Positions 9,556-18,958 of a stretch of 27,184 bases of DNA are shown piece after piece. A model generated the notes under the pieces. That model was given only the letters and a program-made list of their open reading frames with translations. It was not told where the DNA came from and did not search any database. Source of the DNA: Cerioporus squamosus (Eukaryota; Basidiomycota; Agaricomycetes; Polyporales; Polyporaceae). Both the position numbers and the translations under genes were made by a program. How positions within the stretch are numbered: position 1 is the stretch's first letter; every line of letters begins with the position of its first letter. Location: contig JABYQS010000364.1 in assembly GCA_022592435.1 (NCBI GenBank), forward strand, positions 1 through 27,184, written 5' to 3'.

Positions 9556-10506
9556 CTAATGGCAGAACGAGAGGAGCTCACTGTGAGACCGGTCGGAATG
9601 AGCATAGGGAGCGGGTGAGCGCATGTAGCGACGACGTTGTCGGCCGTCGACCGAGTGGCCCAGATCAACGAAGGAACTGTGTCGAGGTGGCCCCGTGTCT
9701 CTGCCAACGCGTTGTCAGTACTTAAATGTGGAGCCACATATGCATATGCTCACCTATGACGGGGCTCTTGGGGTTCAAGGTCATGGATCGCGAGATGAGA
9801 GGCGAGGCTCCGGATGTCAGGGAGGATGTCACGACAACCCGGTCGTTGACAGTGTATGTTGAGGTAACTCCCACATCGAACAGCCATTACGTACGCTTCC
9901 TTCGTCTGAGCCCATGGAGTTAGGAAGGCTGAGGCAAGAACAGACGAAGGAGGGACTTACGGCGCGATCCATCGCGTGCGCACGCGAGTCCCGGTAACGC
10001 AATCGCGGACCAGAGGTAGAACTCATGCTCGTCTCCCCAGAGGTGGTCCGCGATCGGCTTGCGCTGGTATAACCACCGACACTGGGAACCTGCAGATAAC
10101 TGACGGACGAAGAGGACGCATTTGGATCTTCGCCGCGCGACGCCCTGTACCGCGCGACGATCTCTTGCGCGGGGCTGCTGTTCCTCGTGCGCACGCTCGT
10201 TTGTCTGCTGCTCAGCATCCTGCGCGACGAGCGAGAGCGCGACATTGACCATGTACTGTCGTTGTCGTCCTCTTCCTCAAGCATGCCTTGGAGGGGATCG
10301 GTGTTGAAGACCATCCCGAAACGCTTCCGTCGGTCGGGGCTCCGCAACTGCGCCGGCTGCTTGGCACGTCTCAGTAACGGCATGGGCTGCTGAGGCATTG
10401 GTCGGCTGATGACGAGCACTGGGGTGTTGGCCATGGACATCCCCAGGTAGTTGTGTGGAGCGAAGGGTGCGCGTGGCGGGTAGGCGTGGTAGGGATAACG
10501 AGACAT
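9556..10506 (-). CDS. Arg/Ser-rich protein with one C2H2 zinc finger
   Basis: Exons on the minus strand are 10506-9961, 9905-9754 and 9700-9556, giving 280 aa. Introns are 55 and 53 nt with GTAAGT and GTGAGC donors. Residues 1-180 are of low complexity, rich in Ser, Arg and Pro, and probably disordered, with an acidic patch (EEEDDNDS). Exon 2 encodes CQRPGCRDILPDIRSLASHL and then AIH, a C-x4-C-x12-H-x3-H finger. This is a canonical C2H2 spacing and the main evidence that exon 2 is real. The tail is again Arg/Ser-rich. A DNA-binding or regulatory role is inferred. I recognise no named orthologue. The start MSRYPYHAYPPRAP is the only Met before a long open frame; an extra 5' exon cannot be excluded. 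Confidence 0.6.
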
Positions 10507-11054
10507 CGTGCGCGAAAGAGTGTAGGGTAATGCAGCGACTCACCGAATGACAGGCAAAGGCCATTATATGGCGGCGGGAGGGGGCCCCTTGGGACGCGAG
10601 ATCGCTTTGTGTGCAAAGCGGTGTGGCCGGTGCGGGAAGGCCACCCGGAGAACTCTCTCAGACGAGCATTCGCTACAGAGCGCATCAAGTACGCCAGTAG
10701 CACATTTCTCCCAGACTCGTAGATCGGGCAGGGGCCACCCTTGGGCCACCGGGGGAGGGAAGACCAAATCAGATCGGCAGGGCGGTACCAGTAGCAATTG
10801 CAGCGCCTGTAACCGTCCCGAGAGGCCACAGAAGCAGATGGCGTATATTCCCTTCGCAAACACGGAGCCTCCGAGATGTCTTGCGATATGAAGAGCTATG
10901 CGGCGAGCAGCGACGAATGTGCGGTGATCCCGACATGGAGGTCGCGGTGCAGGAGGCAGAGGTCGTGGAGACGCTCGACCCGCTCCAGCCACAGCCGGAG
11001 TCTTGACGCGTCCCGCCAGTTCAACTTGACTTCACATCTTCGCCTCAGGCCACC
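10507..11054. other. Divergent promoter region, zinc-finger gene and COQ4
   Basis: This interval separates two divergently transcribed genes. Open frames on the minus strand here lack family features or plausible splice links. It probably holds both promoters; I saw no clear TATA box. Confidence 0.45.
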
Positions 11055-12129
11055 ATGTCGCTCGCCGCTGCTTCGTTACGCGCACCGCGCCGCACTGCGC
11101 GGTCTTTGGCAACTATTGCGCGGGCTAACACTGCCGGTCGACCGCACGCGCGGTGGCAAACCCGGGCAGTCAACACACAACCGGCGTACGAGGGCCACAT
11201 CCCACTCAACTGCTTCGAGCACGGCTTCCTGACGCTGGGCTCTGCCTTTATGGCTCTCGTCAATCCCCGGAGGGCAGGTGCGTTCTCGCGCATGTCTCGT
11301 AGGGTACGCAAGCATGAACCGAGAGTCTGCCAGATATGGTCGCTGCTCTTGGGGACCTCACATCTGGCCCGGTGCTTCCTCGGCTGCGCGACAGGATGCT
11401 GGAGAGTCCAGAGGGAAGGCAGATCCTGAAAGAGAGACCGAGGATCAACACTCACACAGTGGACATGAACAAGCTCGCTCTCCTTCCGGAGGGAACCTTC
11501 GGACACGCATATGTCACTTGGTTGGAAAGCTGCGGTGTCACTCCCGACACCCGAGAACCCGTACGTCGTGTTACTTTCTAACAACGCGGTCGCATCATAC
11601 CCTTGTGTTGTGCACTACCTCGCCAGGCCAAGGGTATAACAAGGCCCCATCTCGGATCACGCGTGGTGGCCACTGAACGCATCTCCAGGTGCACTACGTT
11701 GACGACCCCGAGCTCGTATATGTCATGCAGCGCTACCGGGAGTGCCATGATTTCTACCACTGCATCCTCGGGATGCCTGTCAATGTCGTGGCCGAACTCG
11801 CGGTGAAGTTCTTCGAGTTCGCCAACCTTCGCCTCCCCATGACCGGTATGGCTGCTGCGTTCGGCCACCTACCCCTCACGCATGCCAAGCGCGAAAAGCT
11901 TTTCCGGGACTATGTCCCCTGGGCGGTCAAGTGCGGAAGCTCCGCTCAGAGCCTTATCTCAGTCTACTGGGAGAAAAGATGGGAGCAGAACATCGACGAG
12001 ATGAAGCGCGAGCTCGGCATCTGGAGCCCGCATGTCGACCCCCGCTGGCCAAAGCCACTCAGTGAAGCGAAGTCGGCAGCAGCGCAGGGAGTTAAGGTGA
12101 TGGAGGTCCAGCAGCAGGCTTCATCCTAG
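11055..12129 (+). CDS. COQ4: Ubiquinone biosynthesis protein COQ4, mitochondrial
   Basis: COQ4 works in the mitochondrial coenzyme Q synthesis complex on the matrix face of the inner membrane and has been linked to C1 decarboxylation/hydroxylation of the ring. Exons are 11055-11277, 11334-11560 and 11689-12129, giving 296 aa. The ATG lies in a strong context (GCCACCATG). The first 40 residues are rich in Arg, Ala and Ser without acids, as in a mitochondrial presequence. Next come YEGHIPLNCFEHGFLTLGSA and RPRINTHTVDMNKLALLPEG. The metal site HDxxH-x11-E is complete: H170, D171, H174 and E186. The C-terminal part (PWAVKCGSSAQSLISVYWEK) is typical. It converges with the aminotransferase gene, with only 50 bp between stop codons. 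Length and motifs fit fungal COQ4. Confidence 0.95.
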
Positions 12130-12179
12130 TTGATATAGTACATGATGTGGTGTAGTGTGATAACCTCTTCGTAATGCTT

Positions 12180-13982
12180 TCATTGCTTATCCGACGATGT
12201 TCCTGCACCCCTCGCTTCCAGCACCACGGCAGCGAGTCGCTTAATCGCTTCCTCGACATCCGCCTCGTCCAACAGACTGAATGCGGCACGCACGTACGGG
12301 GTCTTGCCTCCACCTGGTAGGAACACTGTTCCTGGGAGTGCAAGTACGCCCTTTTCCAAAGCCTTTGTGGCGATGATGCTCTCGGAGTCTTGCTCCTTGC
12401 CGTCCGCGGCGGGGAGCAGAAGCTTAAACCTGCTGAGGTTTCAGTCGGACGCTAGATGGGACACCATGGATGTTCTCACCAGAAGAACATGCCGGCCTCA
12501 GGCCTGTCCCATTCCGCCAATCCGTCAAGGTGCTTCTTCATGTACTTCTCAAAGACGTCGCGCTTCTCCCTGTAGAACTGCGACACTGCGAGCGTGTGCG
12601 TTTTGAAATTGTCGTAGCCCCACGAGTCGAGCAAGGCAAACGCGATTGCCTGCGTGAGGGAAGGGGTTTGTAGGCTTGCGACTGCCGTCTGCGAAGCGCG
12701 TTCAATCAAAGGGGTTACCCGAATGGTATCGACGAGCTACTTACGTGCATGTCGATGACTGTCATGATAGGCTCGGGCCCGCATACGAAGCCAATACGAA
12801 TTCCGGCTGAGAGAATCTTGGAGAGACTGTCGAAGCGAATTACTCGTCCGACATCCGGGAGCTCAAGTTCGAGCGTGAAGTATGACGGCGGCCGTGCGGC
12901 CTCTCCGAAATAAAGGTAGTAGTATGGATCGTCTAGATGGTGGAAGTTAGTCAATGACGAGCAGTGGCAGTTCGTGTGGTGGCTTCTCTCACCCTCGAGA
13001 ATCAGGAAGTTGTGCTCTCGCGCAAGTGCGAGAACTTCCTGTCGCCGCTCCTTCACTGCAGTCATGCCAGTCGGGTTTCCGCCGTACTAGATGAGCGTAG
13101 AGAGGTCAGACTGATAGTGGTCGCGGTGGGCCTCAATATCGTAGTCAGATGCACGCACCGGAACAGTATAGAGGATCTTTGGCTTCGGTTTCCCGACCGG
13201 CCAGTTTTCCAGAGTCGAGCGAAGGACGTCCGAGCGGATACCCTTTGAATCGGTGGGCACAGCTGCATACGAGATGGTATGTTAGCCACTGCACCCCCTG
13301 AACTACGTTGGCGGGCGTACCGAAGAACTCGCAGTGCAGGGCTTCGAACGTAGGCATCACACCGCTGCGAGAGGCACTTCGTAAGAATGTTCTTCCACTC
13401 GTACGTCTGCTCTTGCTCACGCGTAGAGAGGAGACTCAACCAGGACCGGGTCTCCCGGGTTCACGAGTGCGACAATCGTCTGTGTGGCAACGAAGATCAG
13501 CCATCGTGGAGTGCTGCGTATAAGTAATCCCACGGCAGACCTTATGCAGAACGTCTTGCGATCCAGAGCCGATGCTCAGTCGCCATCCCTCACCTTTCTT
13601 CCGTCCATGCTCGCGTTCCTGCAGGCCATAAACCCAGTTGACGAGATTGGGCAAACCTGCGGTTGGGCCGTATTGCAGACCCTCCGCAAGCCCCTTCCCG
13701 CTTAGCTCTGTGGTCAGCTCTGCGGAGGGGTCGCTCGGGGAGCGCGACTTGAAGGTGAGCGAGGTGAATGGGAAGGTCGACGCGTTGGGCTTCCCGGCGA
13801 GGAGGGAGATCATCCCCGGACGGTTTTCCAAGGGGTAAAGCCCTCGAACTAGTACATGTCGTTCAGCAGATTGATATACTCTATAACCGGATTCTCTACT
13901 TACTTGGGGCCGGCTTGCGCTCCTTAGCGACATTCGAGAGGAAGGGGGTGTAATACTCTGCCGGGAGAGCTTGTACCGCCAT
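12180..13982 (-). CDS. PLP-dependent aromatic/2-aminoadipate aminotransferase (Aro8-like)
   Basis: Fold-type I aminotransferase of the Aro8/kynurenine-aminoadipate group, exchanging amino groups between aromatic amino acids or 2-aminoadipate and 2-oxo acids. Minus-strand exons: 13982-13904, 13848-13541, 13479-13421, 13364-13321, 13262-13159, 13086-12993, 12932-12745, 12688-12480, 12429-12180 (444 aa). All phases agree. Landmarks: ERKPAP, then IRGLYPLENRPGMISLLAGK at the N-terminus; GSGSQDVLHK; NPGDPVLVESPLYAGVMP; YGGNPTG with N202; DDPYYYLYF with the Asp that meets the pyridine nitrogen; Schiff-base Lys268 in SLSKILSAGIRIGF; carboxylate-binding Arg409 in PYVRAAFS. The ATG precedes exon 1 by family fit. 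No targeting signal is obvious. Substrate preference cannot be read from sequence. Confidence 0.92.
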
Positions 13983-14821
13983 TATGGGATGTGATCTGCA
14001 TGTGCATGGATCTGTTAGCGTCAAACTCCACTGACCATCGGCAGTCTGGTCAACCACTCACTAGTAGGACCCTGTCACAGGTACTCTGGACTCCGTCTGC
14101 AACCTGAGAGTGGGAGCTGGTTAAGCGATACTTACTATCGGCTTTATCGGCGTCTTGTCGATCTACAAGAGTCGCCAAATCAGGCATGTCCTGTGAACGA
14201 GTCAAGCTGGAGCACTAGCGTCTAAGGTTTCTGGTACCTCGCGTACCCAGCACTGCAACGGACGCATCCTTTCCGCCCTGCTGAAATCCTGGCAAAATGA
14301 TAACATTGCTCGATTCCGCCAGGTGGGATATTTTCCGTTTACGAGACGGTAAGCCTCCAAGGAAAGTCTCGTTTAGGCAGACTTGGAAGGCTTATAGACC
14401 TATTGTGGCAAGTGTAAGGGGGTTACGTGCAAGGTTTTAGATATGGCAAAACTCTTACTTTCAGCAATCCAATTTTTATGCCTTCACTAATAACCCAGGA
14501 AAGGATGCTTTCTTTGCAGTGCAGTCTATGCGGCTTGGGACTGCGTACATTCTTGTAGAGCTGCGGGGATGCTGAAACCATCGAATGTGGTTTGACCCAA
14601 TGCACTCGCAGAACCCCGGAATCTACTAGTACCGTCCGCCAGGATGTCTGGCGTCCATCGTTGACAGTGTAGAATAGCCTGTTGAGTCCACCTCAGGTGC
14701 CGGTCGACCAAGCTGCCTTCCGTTTTCTGCGTGCGGGTAGTAATCTGAACGAAGTTGACGTCGTCTGGAGGCGCCTCTTGGTTAACGCGTCACCTACGTG
14801 GCGCCTATCTAATCTCACTTC
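13983..14821. other. Divergent intergenic region, aminotransferase and PLP homeostasis gene
   Basis: Both neighbours start outward from here, so both promoters lie inside. No gene is supported. The notable structure is the interleaved inverted-repeat pair at 14342-14394. Confidence 0.55.
14342..14394. repeat. Interleaved inverted repeats (pseudoknot-like order)
   Basis: Stem A: CGAGAC (14342-14347) with GTCTCG (14366-14371). Stem B: TAAGCCTCCAAG (14350-14361) with CTTGGAAGGCTTA (14382-14394), 12 pairs with one bulged A. The order A5', B5', A3', B3' is that of an H-type pseudoknot if transcribed; as DNA the two hairpins would exclude each other. Seen directly; function unknown. Confidence 0.5.
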
Positions 14822-15826
14822 ATGAACTTGTCCACCACTGTCCGCCTCGTCTATCGAAGAATGTCTGCTGCTGTCCCTAACACACTTCTCGCCCGTGCCA
14901 CTGCAGAGCGCGCCGCGGAACTCAAAGAGTCTCTTGCAGAGATCAGGCAACGCGTGCAGGCCGCAAGACCATCTCAGGGTGCGACATCGCAGCCCACCCT
15001 CGTCGCGGTGTCCAAATACAAGCCCGCATCCGATGTCCTCGCGTGCTACGATGAAGGACAACGCGATTTCGGCGAGAACTATGTGCAGGAGCTGGTAGAT
15101 AAGGCGTCTCAGGTACGTCTCTGGCACGTTCTGTGGACACGAGTAGCCATGCGAGCCTGCGCTCCGACAGCTCCCTCAAGACATCCGGTGGCACTTCATC
15201 GGTACATTTCAGTCGAACAAAGCGAAGATCCTGGCTTGTACGTGACATTCCGCGCAATCAATGCGAAGCGTCTGCTTTCTGACAGCAGGACAGCCATCCC
15301 GAACCTCTACGCCCTCCAGACCCTCCACTCGACCAAGGGTGCCACTGCGCTGCACAAAGCCCTCTCCGCAGACAGGCCAGCTCTGAACGTACTCCTCCAA
15401 GTCAACACCTCGGGAGAGGAGTCCAAGTCTGGAGTATCCCCTCTCGCGCGCGACGCGTCAGAGTCTGAGGCAGACAGCGCCGAGCTGGTCCAGATCGCGA
15501 AGCACATCCTCACGGAATGCCCCCACCTGAGGTTGCAGGGGCTCATGACTATCGGGTCGCTGTCAGAGTCGCTCAGCAAGGAGAAGGAGAATGAGGACTT
15601 CCGGAGGCTCGTCGCGACGCGTGATGTCCTCGAGGGGGCTCTCGCGCGTGCCGGTTTCCCTAAGGGCAGCGGGAAGTGGGGCGACGAGAGCGGGAGACTG
15701 CTCCTCAGCATGGGTATGTCAAGCGATTTCGAGGCCGCACTTGCAGCCGGTAGCGATATCGTGCGCGTCGGGACGGGGATCTTTGGTTCGAGACCGAAGA
15801 AGGAAGAGATCAAGGCGCACTCATGA
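14822..15826 (+). CDS. Pyridoxal phosphate homeostasis protein (YggS/PLPBP family)
   Basis: Single-domain PLP-binding protein with an alanine-racemase-like barrel but no known catalysis; it keeps free vitamin B6 and amino/keto acid levels balanced. Exons are 14822-15112, 15171-15237 and 15294-15826, giving 296 aa. Signatures in order: PLP lysine K65 in LVAVSKYKP, FGENYVQEL, WHFIGTFQSNKAKILA, LQVNTSGEESKSG, LQGLMTIGS, and the terminal LLSMGMSSDFEAALAAGSD followed by IVRVGTGIFGSR. The first ATG adds MNLSTTVRLVYRR, which could be a weak mitochondrial presequence. A second ATG at 14861 (M14) gives 283 aa, nearer the usual length, so alternative starts are possible. It lies head-to-head with a PLP enzyme. 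Confidence 0.93.
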   Translation: MNLSTTVRLVYRRMSAAVPNTLLARATAERAAELKESLAEIRQRVQAARPSQGATSQPTLVAVSKYKPASDVLACYDEGQRDFGENYVQELVDKASQVRLWHVLWTRVAMRACAPTAPSRHPVALHRYISVEQSEDPGLYVTFRAINAKRLLSDSRTAIPNLYALQTLHSTKGATALHKALSADRPALNVLLQVNTSGEESKSGVSPLARDASESEADSAELVQIAKHILTECPHLRLQGLMTIGSLSESLSKEKENEDFRRLVATRDVLEGALARAGFPKGSGKWGDESGRLLLSMGMSSDFEAALAAGSDIVRVGTGIFGSRPKKEEIKAHS

Positions 15827-15989
15827 GCTACGTCGTTGACCTGGACGCTCTCGTATTGACTGTCACCCATTTTCTGAGAACAATAACAATGTACAAGATT
15901 TCTTGGCACATCTGTGGGTCGTGTCCTGTACATGAAACATTCATCATTTTGACCGCGAAGTGCTCCGACAGGTGACAAACGGTCCCGCA

Positions 15990-16420
15990 CATGCATCCCC
16001 GAGTGGAGGCCAAGGCCCAAGATTTGCCACACGAGAAAGTGGCAGGCCTCATGCACTAGACAGGTCTTCAGGAGGCAAGATTACAGGCCTAGCAGCTCCG
16101 CCGGTAGGTATATAGCTCACCTTCCAATTCCCAAGTTCTGCACGTGCATACCTTGACTCGAGACCACGAACGAGTCGGAACGACCTCGTCCACCAGCAGC
16201 AACCCTGAGGGTCAGCCAGTCATACGCCTTCCTAGCCACAGCGATGAAATCAACTTCGGGCAAACACCTTCTGGTATACAGCGCGAAATATACGCAGGTA
16301 CAGCACTTTTCTGTCGGATGTCGGTTTCGGTTGATGATCGCCAGCTACGTAGGTACAAGTCCACACTTCCTGGGACGACTTCGTTAGGGGGCCCAAATGG
16401 AGACGCTTCATGTTCGGCGC
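15990..16420 (-). pseudogene. Possible eroded SprT/GCNA-like metalloprotease remnant
   Basis: On the minus strand at 16053-16039 the sequence encodes HEACH within LVHEACHFLVWQI (the Leu codon would be completed across a splice site). This resembles the zinc motif of SprT-like proteases (HExCHxxxW). A CTGTCTAG acceptor sits just before it, as expected for a split Leu codon. Upstream, pieces in different frames (LYLRIFRAVYQKVF, then PKLISSLWLGRRMTG) weakly resemble the region before the active site of that family. Stops and frame changes separate them, and the kinase gene upstream leaves no room for a full gene. Weak call: a remnant if real, otherwise a chance motif. Confidence 0.28.
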
Positions 16421-16724
16421 AGGACGAGCTCCGAGTAGTTTTGATATTGCCGACAGCGGGTATTCGCAGCATAGGGTGAGCTACACAATCGTTGTGCTTG
16501 TGAGATGTATCCTCATGTTCTGCGAAATAGGGTTTTCTCCCCGTCTGTTCTCGTCTGTCGGATCCGACACCGATTTTTGCGCATGCTCGTGAGGAGACGT
16601 TCACGTTCGCAGGCGTTGCGGCGCAGGAGCATTCCGACCACGCAGTCGATTTAGAAGGTGGAACGGGATGGTACTCGCGATAGGGTATCCCGCTCACACA
16701 GCCACCGCGGACGGTGGATGCTTG

Positions 16725-18458
16725 CTAGTGTGAACAAGGTGCGTTGTATGCTTGACGCTCGCGGTCTGTTCGTTCGGCGGGGGAGGGGGCCGCGGTGTCG
16801 TGGTTTGCAGCCTGCGTTGCGAGGTTGTCAGCGAACCAAGGATGGGCTTGAAGAACCTCATCCGCCGAAGGGCGCGTCTCAGGATTCGCCGCGAGCATCC
16901 GACGAAGCAAGGCGATGAGTAGATCGACCTCGGCGTCGTCAGCTTGGGGGTTCTGTTGCATGAAATATCCACGCCGCTTGGACCATTCAGCGTCCGCTTT
17001 TTCGGGCGTGACTTGATCTGCGTCAGCATATAGGGTCAATGGTGAATCTCGGGATGGCAAAAGACATGACCCATACCGCTGTTGTCGCGTAGATATGGGT
17101 CCGACTCCCAATAATCACGCCAGGCGGGAGGAATGATGCCATCCAATTTCGCCTGCCGGAGTAGGCAGTCAAAGGTGTTGTCAAGGGAAATGCGCTGGTC
17201 GGTGAAGAGCTGAACCGTCACGAACGATCTTTCGTCACGCTATGAGCTTCATGCAAGCGAGTAGGGAGTTCAGGGAGACTCACTAGAGCACCAAGGCACC
17301 ATATATCGCCTGCCATGGTTGGGATCGTCGCTTGTCCGCCACACCCATAGTGTGCGAATGCAGCTTCGGGTGGGGGACACGCCCAGCGGACGACATCTGG
17401 GTCGGTTTCCTCTCCCACTCGCCGAGCTGCCATCAGAGAGCAAGCGAGTCAAAACAGGCAGAGAGTGGATGGGCACGAAGAGACGTACCGTTACCGAAGT
17501 CATATAGCTGCGCAGTCTGGTGCGCTTCGTGACCGCCGTAGTCTGCGTACACCTCAAGCAGATCACATGGGCTGAGAAGATACGGAGGTAGCGAGGAGCT
17601 ATGCCACGCCGGATGCTCAGGTATGACCATCGTCACATCGTAGTGGTCCAGCGACGACATCGTATCCCCAACCTCCTGCTCCGCAAACTTGGCGGGCATG
17701 GCGCATCCGACGTTGCCCATGTGTATATCTAAGCGAGACACGCCCAAGACAATCAGCAAGATATACGTAAACATGCAGGACCAAAACGTGTGCGAGTCCT
17801 CGTACAAGGTCCCGGGTGACTTCCGTCCTGTAGTCGGTGGGAAGCATGGGGGACAGCGTTCTCAAAGGCATAAGCACCTCGGTAACATGTACCTTGTGAG
17901 TGCCATTTGGGCCAGAGATGATGAACTCATCGAGAAGCGGGAGTATGTTCGGGGGGAACGGTGTGTTCGGTGACGCCATGCAGGCTTTGAGAGCGCGAGC
18001 CTCACGCTCTGCAGCAGAGGAGCAGTGGGCAGAGACTACACGACTGAGGGGCCGGAGAAAAATCAATCCTAGCAGGACCTCTAGACAATACAGAGAAGCA
18101 CTCACTCGAGATGATCGACCTCCTGAGCAAGCTAAACGGTCGCCTCTCCCCCTGCACCGAGTTTGTGCAGTATTCGATAACCACTAGGCGCCTCCTGAGA
18201 GCGAGATGCGGAGGCCGAGGGGTCGGGGCGAATAATATCCGTAACAGCGACAGGATGAAAATACCCTCGACAATATAGATCGAGCTGTTCTTGGCGCATT
18301 TCGTCAAGGTTCTCATAGAAGTAACAGGGTGGGGCGGGGCTGGCATCGTTGATTGTCACGGTGTCGCCCCGGTTGTCTGCCAGAGCCTTGAACTTGTCGG
18401 ACTTGGACATAGCGATGGCAGCAGCTGGACTGTGGCATTGGCGTTCGGAAGGGGCCAT
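16725..18458 (-). pseudogene. Decayed SRPK-like protein kinase
   Basis: On the minus strand the pieces read as one SR-protein-kinase-like gene. N-terminus: YCRGYFHPVAV, then YRILHKLGAGGEATV. A TAG stop (18134-18132) sits where the family has Trp of TVW, and the frame stays open after it (LAQEVDHL). After an intron the VAIK strand is shortened (RVVSAHCSS) and its ATP-binding Lys is missing. EREARALKA, LLDEFIISGPNGTHKVHVTE and LVRGLAH are kept. A frame break follows before SRLDIHMGN, where the catalytic-loop His is Arg. The C-lobe looks healthy: QLYDFGN (DFG), WACPPPEAAF, GDIWCLGAL, LFTDQRISLDNTFDCLL, then NPETRPSADEVLQAHPWF with good splice sites. Several independent defects argue for a pseudogene rather than one sequencing error. 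Confidence 0.6.
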
Positions 18459-18958
18459 CGGGCGAGCGGCGGGATATTCAGCCTGTCCTAGGCTCGCAAG
18501 CTAATCTCTAATATGCAGAGAATAATAGCTGTTCCTTCTGAGTGGTCGAGGTTTTACATTGTTTGTGAAAGGGGGTAACCCCCCGCGGGAAAGCGGAGAT
18601 CCGAGTACTCGAGTCGAGAGCAGGATCCACTAGGCCTTCAAGAAATCCCGCAATTACGAGACCAACAATCTCAATATCGAAGAACTACCGCACTTGCTAT
18701 GTCTGCGCTGGACCAATGTACTGTACTCCTGCGCTCGCTCGCCAATGACTTCCTCGCTCTCGCCTCTCCTGGTTCCCTCGCTTGCGCTCGTTCTCATTCC
18801 GCGCGTATATGTTGTGTCGTGTTCTGGCTCGCGAAGATTGCACTAGTTGTACTAGTACTGTCAGCCTATCGAATCGATCATATACATGCCCGCAAATCGT
18901 GAAATATGGGGCGGCAACTGCGACTATCTGTATGGCAGTTGAAACAATTTCCGCTTGC
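18459..18958. other. Intergenic between the kinase relic and the UPF0014 gene
   Basis: It holds the former kinase promoter and the 3' flank of the next minus-strand gene. A plus-strand open frame at 18699-18902 (67 aa, one hydrophobic stretch ICCVVFWLAKIALVVLVLSA) has no family match I know and is left out of the gene list. Confidence 0.4.

Noticed and set aside
10371..10859. 162-aa minus-strand frame overlapping the zinc-finger gene start
   Set aside because: Low-complexity content, no domain, and it overlaps the better supported gene in another frame.
15307..16056. 249-aa open frame on the minus strand
   Set aside because: Most of it is antisense to the conserved PLP homeostasis gene. Only its first part, containing HEACH, is of interest and is reported separately.
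18132..18134. Idea that a short intron removes the TAG in the kinase
   Set aside because: The only nearby GT..AG pair would give an intron of about 13 nt, and a longer one would delete the ATP-binding strand. No plausible splice rescues it.
18699..18902. 67-aa plus-strand frame with one hydrophobic segment
   Set aside because: No family match, no splice continuation and no promoter signal; short hydrophobic frames arise by chance in CT-rich sequence. It could be a small membrane protein but I cannot support it.
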